Shown: positions 32,371 through 40,763 of the stretch, piece after piece
Layout: each line of letters starts with the position of its first letter
How positions within the stretch are numbered: the first letter of the stretch is position 1
Assembly (NCBI GenBank): GCA_023664325.1
Contig: JAMPFS010000023.1
Coordinates: 1 to 48,872 of the forward strand
Direction: 5' to 3'
Length of the DNA: 48,872 bases
From: Clostridium sp.
GTDB taxonomy: Bacteria > Bacillota > Clostridia > Lachnospirales > Lachnospiraceae
Notes under the pieces: model-generated
The model's input: only the letters and a program-made list of their open reading frames with translations
Database searches by the model: none
Told to the model about the DNA's origin: nothing
Made by a program: the position numbers and the translations under genes

Positions 32371-32398
32371 TTGAAATATACACAAGATATGGTATAAT
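32371..32398 (+). promoter_or_regulatory. Extended -10 promoter for the hpf leader and gene
   Basis: TTGAAA (32371-32376) and TATAAT (32393-32398) are 16 bases apart, and TG lies one base before the -10 (TGGTATAAT). Transcription should begin near 32404, at the base of the closing stem of the leader RNA. Confidence 0.75.
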
Positions 32399-32402
32399 AG
32401 TC

Positions 32403-32560
32403 ACTAACAGGCGGCTGATGTAAAAGGTGCGGTGCGAACTGTGATATTAAGCCTTTTGTGGGAGATTGGGGAAGAGGCTGACTGTTAGTCTGGCGGTATG
32501 TTTTTGACAGACGGCGGTTCTTTGGCTTACGGGAATCGTACAATATGACAGAGAAGGAGT
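32403..32560 (+). ncRNA. Probable structured leader RNA upstream of hpf (raiA-motif candidate)
   Basis: The leader starts with ACTAACAG (32403-32410), which pairs perfectly with CTGTTAGT (32482-32489). An inner stem AAAAGG (32422-32427) pairs with CCTTTT (32452-32457). The 3' part is GC-richer than its flanks. The conserved raiA RNA motif is known upstream of raiA/hpf genes in Firmicutes and Actinobacteria, and this lies in the same place. I did not match the covariance model, so assignment to that motif is by position and folding only. Confidence 0.45.
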
Positions 32561-32568
32561 TGACAGAT

Positions 32569-33096
32569 ATGAAGTACATTATTAGTGGAAAGAACATTGA
32601 GGTAACAGAGGGGTTGAAGACTGCAGTTTATGATAAATTAGATAGACTGGAGAAATATTTTAATGAAGATACGGAGGTACAGGTGACATTTTCGGTTGAG
32701 AAAGACCGGCAGAAAATGGAGGTTACCATTCCAATTAAAGGAAATATAATTCGCGCAGAACAGGTGAGCGATGACATGTATGTGTCAATTGATCTTGTGA
32801 CAGAAGTGATTGAGCGCCAGATTTCCAGACATAAAAAGAAACTGGTGGATCAGGCACAGAGTGCAGCATTTTTCCAGAAGACATTTATGGAAGAGGATAT
32901 TCCGGATGATGATGAGATTAATATTATCCGAACCAAGAGATTTGCTGTGAAGCCAATGGATCCGGAGGAGGCTTGTGTACAGATGGATTTGTTGGGACAT
33001 AATTTCTTTGTTTTCCGTAATTCTGAAACGGATGAAGTGAATGTGGTATATAAGAGAAAGGGTAATACATATGGTTTGATTGAACCGGAGTGTTAG
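32569..33096 (+). CDS. hpf: Long-form ribosome hibernation promoting factor
   Basis: This 175-residue protein has the N-terminal HPF/YfiA domain (about 1-100, starting MKYIISGKNIEVTEGLK) and the C-terminal dimerisation domain (about 115-172, 'KRFAVKPMDPEEACVQMDLLGHNFFVFRNSETDEVNVVYKRKGNTYGLIEPE'). Long HPF joins two 70S ribosomes into inactive 100S dimers in stationary phase. I chose the ATG at 32569, which has AAGGAG 10 bases upstream and the standard family start; an in-frame ATG at 32545 would add eight unconserved residues. The gene has a long structured leader and its own terminator. Confidence 0.95.
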   Translation: MKYIISGKNIEVTEGLKTAVYDKLDRLEKYFNEDTEVQVTFSVEKDRQKMEVTIPIKGNIIRAEQVSDDMYVSIDLVTEVIERQISRHKKKLVDQAQSAAFFQKTFMEEDIPDDDEINIIRTKRFAVKPMDPEEACVQMDLLGHNFFVFRNSETDEVNVVYKRKGNTYGLIEPEC

Positions 33097-33108
33097 ACTT
33101 GCATGAAG

Positions 33109-33140
33109 GAAGGGCTGTCTTAGGACAGCCCTTTACTTTT
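33109..33140 (+). terminator. Terminator after hpf
   Basis: AAGGGCTGTC (33110-33119) pairs with GACAGCCCTT (33124-33133) around TTAG, followed by TTACTTTT. This is a clear intrinsic terminator. Confidence 0.85.
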
Positions 33141-33160
33141 GTAAAAAATGATGTTAGAAT
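33132..33160 (+). promoter_or_regulatory. Possible promoter for secA
   Basis: TTTACT (33132-33137) and TAGAAT (33155-33160) are 17 bases apart, 47 bases before the secA ATG and directly after the hpf terminator. The -10 is good; the -35 is weak. Confidence 0.4.
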
Positions 33161-33207
33161 GGAAACACGTGTGATTATCTTTAAATAAATAGGAGTGTCA
33201 GATTAAA

Positions 33208-35781
33208 ATGAGTATTTTTGAAAAAGTGTTTGGAACACATAGCGAGAAAGAAATAAAGCGGATTATGCCGTTAGTCGAGAAAATAGAGGCGCTGGATGAA
33301 TCCATGCAGGCGCTAAGCGATAAGGATCTGCAAGCAAAAACAGGAGAGTTTAAAAAACGTCTGTCGGAAGGGGAGACGTTGGATGATCTGTTAGTGGAAG
33401 CTTACGCAGTGGTGAGGGAGGCTGCAAGCCGTGTGCTTGGCATGAAGCATTATCCGGTTCAGCTCATGGGTGGAATCCTGCTTCATCAGGGAAGAATACC
33501 GGAGATGCGTACCGGTGAGGGTAAGACTTTAGTGTCAACGCTTCCTGCTTATCTGAATGCATTAGAGGAAAAGGGTGTTCATATTGTTACCGTAAATGAT
33601 TATCTGGCAAAACGTGATGCGGAATGGATGGGGCAGATTCATGAATTTTTGGGTCTTAAGGTTGGCGTGATCCTCAACAGTTATGATAATGATGAGAGAA
33701 GAGATGCCTATAATTGTGACATTACCTATGTAACCAATAATGAGCTTGGTTTTGACTATTTAAGAGATAATATGGTGATTTATAAGGAACAGTTAGTGCA
33801 GCGGGATTTGCATTATGCAATCGTTGACGAGGTGGATTCTGTATTGATTGACGAGGCAAGAACACCGCTTATTATTTCAGGACAAAGTGGAAAATCTACG
33901 GAATTATATAGAATGTGTGATTTGCTTGCGAGGAGAATGAAGCGTGGCAAGGGTGACGGCGAGCTTTCCAAGATGGATGCTATCATGGGAGTTGATGTGG
34001 AGGAAGATGGAGATTTCCTTGTGAATGAGAAGGACAGGCAGGTTATGCTGACAACGCAGGGTGTCAAAGAGGTAGAGAGTTTCTTCCGCATTGAGAATCT
34101 TGCAGATTCAGAGAATTTAGAGATTCAGCATAATATTATTCTCGCTCTTCGGGCGCACAATCTGATGTTTAAGGACAAGGATTATATTGTCAAAGATGAC
34201 GAGGTTTTGATTGTAGATGAGTTTACGGGGCGTGTGATGCCGGGACGCCGTTTCTCTGACGGGCTCCATCAGGCGATTGAAGCAAAGGAAAATGTAAAGG
34301 TAAGAAGAGAAAGTAAGACATTAGCAACCATTACGTTCCAGAACTTTTTCAATAAATATCAGAAGAAGGCTGGTATGACAGGTACTGCTCTCACAGAGGA
34401 AAATGAGTTTCGGGAGATTTACGGCATGGATGTTGTGGAGGTTCCGACCAATCTGCCCGTGGCGAGAATTGATGAGAATGATTCCATTTTCTGTACCAAA
34501 AAAGAGAAGCTGAATGCAATTGTAGAAGATATCAATGAATGTTACCGGAAAGGACAGCCGGTTTTAGTGGGTACGATTACGATTGACTCTTCCGAGGAAG
34601 TCAGCCGTCTGCTTACGAAGAAGCATATTCCGCATAAAGTATTAAATGCGAAGTTCCATGAGATGGAGGCTGAGATTATAGCACAGGCAGGGCAGATGAA
34701 TGCAGTTACCATTGCAACGAACATGGCAGGACGTGGTACGGATATCAAGCTTGGTGAGGGTGTGACGGAATTGGGCGGTCTGCGCATTATTGGTACAGAG
34801 CGCCACGAATCCCGCCGTATTGATAATCAGCTGCGCGGACGTTCCGGACGTCAGGGAGATCCGGGGCAGTCAAAGTTCTATCTGTCGTTGGAAGATGATT
34901 TGATGCGGCTGTTTGGCTCGGAACGTGTTATGGCTATGTATCAAAGCCTTAACATTCCGGAAGGTGAAGAAATTCAGCATAAGACGATCACGAATTTTAT
35001 TGAAAAGGCACAGAAGAAGATTGAGAATAACAATTTTGGCATTCGTAAGAATCTGTTAGATTATGACCAGGTAAATAATGACCAGAGAGAGGTAATCTAC
35101 AAAGAACGCCGCCGTGTATTGGATGGAGAGAATATGCGGGATGTTATCCTCAATATGATTAATGAGACAGTAGAGGAGATTATAAATCGCAATATTTCTG
35201 AGGATTTAGAACCGGTCGAGTGGGATATGAAGGTGCTAAACCAAGAGCTTTTAGATATTTTCCCGATTCAGAAGGTGGAACTTTCCGACGAGGATATGAA
35301 GACGCTTCAGAAGCAGGATTTAATTCAAAGAATCAAAGAGGAATGTACGAAGCTTTATGAGGAGAAAGAGACGGAATTTCCGGAAGAAGAAATGGTTCGT
35401 GAGGCGGAGCGTGTGATTCTGCTCAAGGTGATAGACCGTAAATGGATGGATCATATTGACGATATGGATCAGATGAGGCAGAGTATTGGTCTTCGGGCAT
35501 ATGGGCAGAGAGATCCATTGGTTGAGTATAAATTCGCCGGCTATGATATGTTTAACGATATGACTGCCGCTATTCGCCAGGATACGGTAAAAGCCATGAT
35601 GCATATTCGGGTGGAACAGAAGGTAGAACGTGAAGAGGTTGCTAAGGTTACCGGAACAAACAAGGATGACACAAGTGTAAAAGCGCCGGTGAAACGAAAA
35701 TCTGCCAAGATCGGCAGAAATGATCCGTGTCCGTGCGGTTCCGGTTTGAAATATAAGCAGTGCTGTGGTAGAAATAAGTAA
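33208..35781 (+). CDS. secA: Preprotein translocase motor SecA
   Basis: This 857-residue cytosolic ATPase drives protein export through SecYEG. It has nucleotide-binding domain 1 with Walker A MRTGEGKTL (about 100-108) and DEVDS Walker B, the preprotein cross-linking domain, nucleotide-binding domain 2 with 'NMAGRGTDIKLG', and the helical wing/scaffold. The C-terminus is a zinc-binding SEC-C motif, 'NDPCPCGSGLKYKQCCG'. Length and order are standard for SecA. It follows hpf with its own weak promoter and precedes prfB, a common order in Firmicutes. Confidence 0.98.
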   Translation: MSIFEKVFGTHSEKEIKRIMPLVEKIEALDESMQALSDKDLQAKTGEFKKRLSEGETLDDLLVEAYAVVREAASRVLGMKHYPVQLMGGILLHQGRIPEMRTGEGKTLVSTLPAYLNALEEKGVHIVTVNDYLAKRDAEWMGQIHEFLGLKVGVILNSYDNDERRDAYNCDITYVTNNELGFDYLRDNMVIYKEQLVQRDLHYAIVDEVDSVLIDEARTPLIISGQSGKSTELYRMCDLLARRMKRGKGDGELSKMDAIMGVDVEEDGDFLVNEKDRQVMLTTQGVKEVESFFRIENLADSENLEIQHNIILALRAHNLMFKDKDYIVKDDEVLIVDEFTGRVMPGRRFSDGLHQAIEAKENVKVRRESKTLATITFQNFFNKYQKKAGMTGTALTEENEFREIYGMDVVEVPTNLPVARIDENDSIFCTKKEKLNAIVEDINECYRKGQPVLVGTITIDSSEEVSRLLTKKHIPHKVLNAKFHEMEAEIIAQAGQMNAVTIATNMAGRGTDIKLGEGVTELGGLRIIGTERHESRRIDNQLRGRSGRQGDPGQSKFYLSLEDDLMRLFGSERVMAMYQSLNIPEGEEIQHKTITNFIEKAQKKIENNNFGIRKNLLDYDQVNNDQREVIYKERRRVLDGENMRDVILNMINETVEEIINRNISEDLEPVEWDMKVLNQELLDIFPIQKVELSDEDMKTLQKQDLIQRIKEECTKLYEEKETEFPEEEMVREAERVILLKVIDRKWMDHIDDMDQMRQSIGLRAYGQRDPLVEYKFAGYDMFNDMTAAIRQDTVKAMMHIRVEQKVEREEVAKVTGTNKDDTSVKAPVKRKSAKIGRNDPCPCGSGLKYKQCCGRNK

Positions 35782-35783
35782 CA

Positions 35784-35850
35784 TAGGAAATTGCGAAACT
35801 TTGTTTTTGCACAACTAGATTTTGGGAATTAGGAGTTTTGCAATTACCTA
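35784..35850. repeat. Intergenic inverted-repeat element, full copy 2
   Basis: TAGGAAATTGCGAAACTTTG at the left and AGGAGTTTTGCAATTACCTA at the right pair over most of their length. The reverse complement aligns with the copy at 20536-20623, including the core CCAAAAT-TAGTTGT. It fills the gap between secA and prfB and could fold in the RNA between them. Confidence 0.75.
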
Positions 35851-35877
35851 AAATAAAATAAAGAAAGAGGTGATTCT

Positions 35878-36994
35878 GTGATAGAGACAGATGCATATAA
35901 GGCAGAGCTTGCCCAGTATGAAAGCCCTATACAGGAAGTGAGGGATTCACTTTGACATCCCTATCAAGAAAGATAAGGTTGCCGAACTGGAAGCAGATAT
36001 GGAAGCTCCGGGTTTTTGGAATGATGTGGAACATTCCAATGAAGTGATGAAGATAGTGAAAGGCTTGAAGGATACATTGGAAGCCTTCGATCATGTGGCA
36101 GAAGAATATGAGGAGTTAGGCGTTTTGATTGAGATGGCGGAGGAGGAAAATGATGCTTCACTACTGCCGGAAATTGAAGAATTGATGGTGAATTTTAAGG
36201 AACATTTTGAAACGCTTCGGATTGCCACCCTTTTGTCAGGTGAATTTGATAAGGACAATGCAATTGTGACATTGCATGCAGGAGCCGGGGGAACTGAGAG
36301 TTGTGACTGGACAGGAATGCTGCTGCGGATGTATACCCGCTGGGCAGAGAAGAAGGGTTACACAACGGAAATTCTGGATTATTTAGAAGGGGATGAAGCG
36401 GGCGTAAAGTCTGTGACGATCCAGATTAATGGAGAAAATGCTTATGGTTATCTAAAATCCGAAAAGGGAGTACACAGACTGGTGCGCATATCTCCATTTA
36501 ATGCAGCAGGCAAACGACAGACTTCTTTTTCATCCTGTGATGTTATGCCGGATATTGATGAAGAAATTTCGGTGGATATCCGGGATGAGGATTTAAGAAT
36601 TGACACATATCGCTCAAGTGGCGCCGGTGGACAGCATATTAACAAAACATCTTCTGCAATCAGGATTACACATTTGCCGACAGGAATTGTTGTGCAGTGT
36701 CAGAACCAGCGTTCCCAGCATCAAAACAAGGACAAGGCAATGAAAATGTTAATGTCCAAGTTATATGTGTTAGAGCAGCAAAAAAACCAGGAAAAGCTTG
36801 CGGATATCCGGGGTGAGGTCACAGAGAATGGATTTGGAGCGCAGATCCGGTCTTATGTTATGCAGCCATATACGATGGTAAAGGATCACCGGACAGGAAC
36901 CGAGATCAGCAATGTTGGCGGAGTGATGGATGGTAACGTCGATCCATTTATGAATGCATATCTAAAATGGATGAGTGTAAATAAGGAGGAGTAG
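35878..36994 (+). CDS. prfB: Peptide chain release factor 2, with programmed +1 frameshift
   Basis: RF2 releases finished proteins at UGA and UAA codons. The gene starts at GTG 35878 (AGAGGTG 6 bases upstream) and runs 25 codons to an in-frame TGA at 35953-35955 within CTTTGAC. A +1 shift at CTT lets translation continue from 35954 (join 35878-35952 and 35954-36994), giving about 371 residues. An AGGGAT sequence just before the slip site is the internal Shine-Dalgarno that promotes the shift. Later signatures are SPF (in 'RISPFNAAGKRQTSF') for stop-codon reading and GGQ near residue 250. A scan that starts at the ATG at 35999 would lose the first 40 or so residues. Confidence 0.97.
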
Positions 36995-36998
36995 CTGT

Positions 36999-37463
36999 AT
37001 GGAGGAATTGAAGTTTATTGTTTTCCAACTTGGGGATGAAAAATACGGCATGAACCTTGCGTGTGTGAATGGAATTGAACAGGATTACCACATTATACCG
37101 GTTCCAAATGCACCGGAGGGAATCAAGGGCATTATTAATTTACGAGGCGCGGTGATTCCGGTATACAGTCTGCGGGAGCGTTTTGGCATGGATGCCCGCA
37201 TAGACAATCCGGACAAGAGTCTTCTTATTACATTAAGCCTGAATACCGTTGTTGCATACGAGGTGGATGCAGTGATTGGAATCGAGGAAATGGCAGCGGA
37301 AAATATCAACAAAATGCCGTCTATTGCATCGAATGGAGACACTCTGTTTATGGAACAGGTTTTGCACATAAAAGAGGACATAGTGATTGTGATTAATGTG
37401 AATAAGATATTTTCTGATGAGATGGCGGAGGCGCTGAATCAGATTGTGGAAGAACACCAATAA
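36999..37463 (+). CDS. cheW: CheW-like chemotaxis adaptor
   Basis: This 154-residue protein is one CheW domain, the adaptor that links chemoreceptors to the CheA kinase. Typical features are 'LKFIVFQLGDEKYGMNLACVNGIEQ', 'IPVPNAPEGIKGIINLRGAVIPVYSLRERFGM' (the GIINLRG-IPV motif), and a C-terminal helix ('SDEMAEALNQIVEEHQ'). No other chemotaxis gene is close, so it is an orphan. It begins 4 bases after the prfB stop behind AAGGAGGAG, so it is on the same transcript. Confidence 0.9.
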   Translation: MEELKFIVFQLGDEKYGMNLACVNGIEQDYHIIPVPNAPEGIKGIINLRGAVIPVYSLRERFGMDARIDNPDKSLLITLSLNTVVAYEVDAVIGIEEMAAENINKMPSIASNGDTLFMEQVLHIKEDIVIVINVNKIFSDEMAEALNQIVEEHQ

Positions 37464-37506
37464 TGAATAATCGTGCAGGAGGATGCATAGGAATAAGGAG
37501 GCAGTT

Positions 37507-38730
37507 ATGGCTAATATTGCAGTTTTAGGCTATGGTACAGTTGGTTCGGGTGTGGTAGAGGTAATAAATACGAACCATGACAGCATCAATAAAAGAGCCG
37601 GAAAAGATATTAATGTGAAATATGTATTGGATTTAAGGGATTTTGAAGGGGATCCGGTACAGAAGATTTTGGTGCATGATTTTAATATTATTTTAGAAGA
37701 TCCGGATGTGGATATTGTTGTCGAGGTTATGGGTGGAGTGGAACCGGCGTATACTTTTACCAAGCAGGCGCTTATGGCGGGTAAGAGCGTATGTACTTCA
37801 AATAAAGAACTGGTTGCAAAGCATGGCGCAGAGCTGTTAGCGATTGCAAAAGAAAAAAAGTTGAATTATTTATTTGAGGCATCGGTTGGCGGTGGAATCC
37901 CGATTATCCGCCCGTTAAACAGTTCCCTGACCGCAGACGAGATTACAGAAATCACAGGGATTCTGAATGGAACAACGAATTATATATTGACGGAAATGGC
38001 GGAAAAGGGTTCGGCATTTGAGGATGTGCTAAAGGAAGCACAGGAGAATGGCTATGCGGAGCGGAATCCGGAAGCGGATATTGAAGGGTATGATGCCTGC
38101 CGTAAAATAGCGATTCTTACTTCACTGGTAGCAGGTGAACAGGTGGATTATGAGGATATTCACACGGAGGGAATCACAAAGATTACAGAGCCGGATATGC
38201 TTTATGCAAAGGAATTAAAAGCATCCATCAAGCTGCTTGGCAGGAGTAAAAAGGTAGATGATACCTTCTATTCTATGGTTGCGCCATTTATGATCGGGGA
38301 ACATCATCCGCTGATTGGCGTGAATGGTGTATTTAACGGTATATTTGTACATGGCAATGTCTTGGATGATGTTATGTTTTATGGACGGGGCGCCGGAAAA
38401 CTTCCGACTGCCAGTGCGGTTGTTTCGGATGTTGTGGATGCAGTAAAACACATGGGAACAAATATTATGACAATCTGGACAGAGCGAAAGACAAATCTCG
38501 GTAAGTTTGAAGATTGTGAAAATAAGTTTTTTGTCCGTATGAAAGATAAAGGGCTGGATGATGACCAGATGATGAAGATCAAAGATGCGTTTGGAGATGT
38601 ACTGTATGTAAGGGCAGCGGGAATTTTGGATGAACTTGCATTTGTGACAATGCCTATCAAAGAAGGTGAATTTGCAGAAAAGATTACAGCGTTTGAGGAC
38701 GTATATAGCGTTATCCGTGTGGATTTTTAA
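37507..38730 (+). CDS. hom: Homoserine dehydrogenase
   Basis: This 407-residue enzyme reduces aspartate semialdehyde to homoserine, the branch point to threonine and methionine. The N-terminal NAD(P) site is GYGTVGSGVV (about 7-16). The catalytic middle domain contains 'GGIPIIRPLNSSLTADEITEITGILNGTTNYILTEM', the family signature. The last 80 or so residues form an ACT-type regulatory domain ('FFVRMKDKG...VYSVIRVDF'), so threonine feedback is likely. The ATG at 37507 has AAGGAGG 5 bases upstream; a longer frame from 37483 is not supported. lysC follows 75 bases later. Confidence 0.95.
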   Translation: MANIAVLGYGTVGSGVVEVINTNHDSINKRAGKDINVKYVLDLRDFEGDPVQKILVHDFNIILEDPDVDIVVEVMGGVEPAYTFTKQALMAGKSVCTSNKELVAKHGAELLAIAKEKKLNYLFEASVGGGIPIIRPLNSSLTADEITEITGILNGTTNYILTEMAEKGSAFEDVLKEAQENGYAERNPEADIEGYDACRKIAILTSLVAGEQVDYEDIHTEGITKITEPDMLYAKELKASIKLLGRSKKVDDTFYSMVAPFMIGEHHPLIGVNGVFNGIFVHGNVLDDVMFYGRGAGKLPTASAVVSDVVDAVKHMGTNIMTIWTERKTNLGKFEDCENKFFVRMKDKGLDDDQMMKIKDAFGDVLYVRAAGILDELAFVTMPIKEGEFAEKITAFEDVYSVIRVDF

Positions 38731-38737
38731 AAATATA

Positions 38738-38766
38738 TTGACCGGATGCTTAAAAAGTAGTAAATT
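38738..38766 (+). promoter_or_regulatory. Possible promoter for lysC
   Basis: TTGACC (38738-38743) and TAAATT (38761-38766) are 17 bases apart, 39 bases before the lysC start. The -35 is good, the -10 weak, so this may be a secondary promoter inside a hom-lysC unit. Confidence 0.4.
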
Positions 38767-38805
38767 ATGCTAGGTGACTTTAACAGGTAGGAGGAAGCAA
38801 AGCAA

Positions 38806-40011
38806 ATGTTAATCGTAAAGAAGTTTGGTGGTACTTCTGTTGCAAATAAAGAGAGGATGTATAATGTTGCGAACAGATGTATTGAGGACTACAGAAAAGG
38901 TAATGATGTAGTGGTTGTTTTATCCGCTATGGGAAAATATACGGACGAGTTGATTGCTATGGCGCGTGATATGAATCCAAATCCGCCAAAGCGTGAAATG
39001 GATATGCTTTATACCATTGGTGAGCAGATGTCTGTTGCGTTAATGGGCATGGTTATGAATAATCTGGGTGTTCCGGCTGTTTCTTTGAACGCTTTTCAGG
39101 TGGCAATGCATACTACTTCTGTATATGGCAATGCGCGTATTAAGAGAATTGACAGCGAGAGAATCCGTAATGAATTAGACCAGAGAAAAATTGTTATCGT
39201 AACAGGTTTTCAGGGCATTAATAAATATGACGATTATACGACACTGGGACGCGGTGGTTCTGATACAACTGCGGTAGCGCTTGCAGCGGCGCTGAATGCA
39301 GATGCCTGTGAGATTTATACGGATGTTGATGGCGTGTTTACTGCGGATCCGAGAAAGGTTCTGACAGCCAGAAAGTTAGAACAGATAACGTATGATGAGA
39401 TGTTAGAACTTGCAACTTTAGGGGCAGGAGTATTGCATAATCGTTCCGTAGAGCTTGCAAAGAAGCAGGGCGTACAGTTGGTTGTCCGCTCAAGTCTTAA
39501 TACTTCAGAAGGAACCATTGTTAAGGAGGATGCAAAGATGGAAAAAATGCTTGTGAGTGGAGTGGCAGCAGATAAGGATACAGCAAGAATTGCTTTGATT
39601 GGATTGAAGGATGAGCCGGGTGTGGCATTCCGTCTGTTTAACCATTTGGCAAGGCACAACATTAATGTAGATATGATATTACAGTCCGTAGGCCGTGATG
39701 CGACAAAGGATATTTCTTTTACTGTTTCGGAGGATAACGCAGACGAGGCGGTGGAAATTGTGGAAAGACATTTCCATGAGTATGAAAAGATTGATGTGGA
39801 TAAAGAGGTTGCAAAGGTTTCTATCGTTGGAGCGGGAATGCAGAGCAATGCAGGTGTCGCTGCGAAGATGTTTGAGTGTCTGTATGATGAGGCGATTAAC
39901 ATTAAGATGATTTCTACATCTGAGATTCGCGTATCTGTATTGATTGATGAGAAATATACAGAAAAAGCAATGAATGCGGTGCATGAGAAATTTGGTTTGG
40001 GTGACCGTTAA
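38806..40011 (+). CDS. lysC: Aspartate kinase
   Basis: This 401-residue enzyme phosphorylates aspartate, the first step to lysine, threonine and methionine. The kinase domain begins with KKFGGTSVAN (about 5-14) and has 'LGRGGSDTTAVALAAALNADACEIYTDVDGV' as its second signature. Two ACT domains follow (about 260-330, 'IALIGLKDEPGVAFRLFNHLARHNINVDMILQS', and 335-401, 'VSIVGAGMQSNAGVAAKMFECL'), the type feedback-inhibited by lysine and/or threonine. An AGGAGG site lies upstream. It pairs metabolically with hom, just before it. Confidence 0.96.
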   Translation: MLIVKKFGGTSVANKERMYNVANRCIEDYRKGNDVVVVLSAMGKYTDELIAMARDMNPNPPKREMDMLYTIGEQMSVALMGMVMNNLGVPAVSLNAFQVAMHTTSVYGNARIKRIDSERIRNELDQRKIVIVTGFQGINKYDDYTTLGRGGSDTTAVALAAALNADACEIYTDVDGVFTADPRKVLTARKLEQITYDEMLELATLGAGVLHNRSVELAKKQGVQLVVRSSLNTSEGTIVKEDAKMEKMLVSGVAADKDTARIALIGLKDEPGVAFRLFNHLARHNINVDMILQSVGRDATKDISFTVSEDNADEAVEIVERHFHEYEKIDVDKEVAKVSIVGAGMQSNAGVAAKMFECLYDEAINIKMISTSEIRVSVLIDEKYTEKAMNAVHEKFGLGDR

Positions 40012-40032
40012 TAGGGGAAAAGGATAAGACAG

Positions 40033-40112
40033 AGGCTGTCGCACGGAAGGTTTTATGTTCAGGATATGTTGCCGGAACAGTTGACGAAATGAAAACGTGT
40101 GACAGCCTTTTT
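40033..40112 (+). terminator. Terminator after lysC
   Basis: AGGCTGTCGCACG (40033-40045) pairs with CGTGTGACAGCCT (40096-40108) over 13 bp with one G-U, and TTTTT follows. The 50-nt loop holds an inner GTTC/GAAC stem, so the structure is branched. It separates lysC from the next promoter. Confidence 0.7.
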
Positions 40113-40135
40113 AAGAGGAGAATGGATTGGAAGGT

Positions 40136-40164
40136 TTGCGAAGCCCTGCATTATATGGTATGAT
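40136..40164 (+). promoter_or_regulatory. Promoter for the dCMP deaminase gene
   Basis: TTGCGA (40136-40141) and TATGAT (40159-40164) are 17 bases apart, with TG one base before the -10. It follows the lysC terminator and precedes the start at 40231. Confidence 0.6.
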
Positions 40165-40230
40165 ACGGATGTATTTTAGTGATGTTTATGGATATAACGG
40201 ATGATATGTTTGTGGCAGGAGGTACACAGG

Positions 40231-40710
40231 ATGAAAAGAATGGATTATTTGAGTTGGGATCAGTATTTTATGGGGATTGCCTTGCTTTCAGCAGAGCGCA
40301 GCAAGGATCCGAATACGCAGGTAGGTGCCTGTATTGTAGATGCGAACAATAAGATACTTTCCGTTGGGTATAATGGTATGCCTTCCGGATGCAATGATGA
40401 CGAGATGCCCTGGGGGAGAGTAGGGAAACCTTTAGAGAATAAGTATTTTTTTGTGTGCCATGCGGAGTTAAATGCAATTCTTAATTATGGGGGCGGATCA
40501 TTAGAGGGCGCCACCTGTTATTCTACCCTGTTTCCCTGCAATGAGTGTGCAAAGGCGATTATTCAAAGCGGCATTAAAGAGATTGTATATTTGTCTGATA
40601 AGTATTCTGATACAGAGAGTACCATCGCCTCTAAAATGATGTTTAATATGGCTGGTGTGGGTTACAGGGCATTTGAACCGAAGAATCAGGAAATAAAACT
40701 CGATCTGTAG
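40231..40710 (+). CDS. Deoxycytidylate deaminase (dCMP deaminase)
   Basis: This 159-residue enzyme converts dCMP to dUMP, a source of dTTP. Zinc-binding and catalytic residues are visible: C-H-A-E-L-N (His 77, Glu 79) and P-C-N-E-C (Cys 103, Cys 106). The N-terminal 'SWDQYFMGIALLSAERSKDPNTQVGACIVD' is standard. I chose ATG 40231 with AGGAGG 8 bases upstream; the frame opens earlier at 40201 without a site. ComE-type deaminases are similar in sequence, but the length and pattern suit dCMP deaminase. Confidence 0.92.
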   Translation: MKRMDYLSWDQYFMGIALLSAERSKDPNTQVGACIVDANNKILSVGYNGMPSGCNDDEMPWGRVGKPLENKYFFVCHAELNAILNYGGGSLEGATCYSTLFPCNECAKAIIQSGIKEIVYLSDKYSDTESTIASKMMFNMAGVGYRAFEPKNQEIKLDL

Positions 40711-40763
40711 TTTTATTGTACAGAAAACAGGTTATCTTATAGAAAGTCAGAGGTTATAGCAAC

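Larger units (their letters stand above)
31939..32402. other. Gene-free region holding DnaA boxes and the hpf promoter
   Basis: No protein gene is supported. The region holds a cluster of DnaA-box-like sequences (32045-32204) and an AT-rich stretch (about 32215-32370) before the promoter of the next gene. A possible 17-codon frame (32025-32078) starting TTG behind GAAGGAG was considered but is weak. Confidence 0.6.

Noticed and set aside
39315..39902. Minus-strand frame of 195 codons opposite lysC
   Set aside because: It is a shadow of lysC, which has all aspartate kinase signatures; the antisense translation matches no family I recognise.
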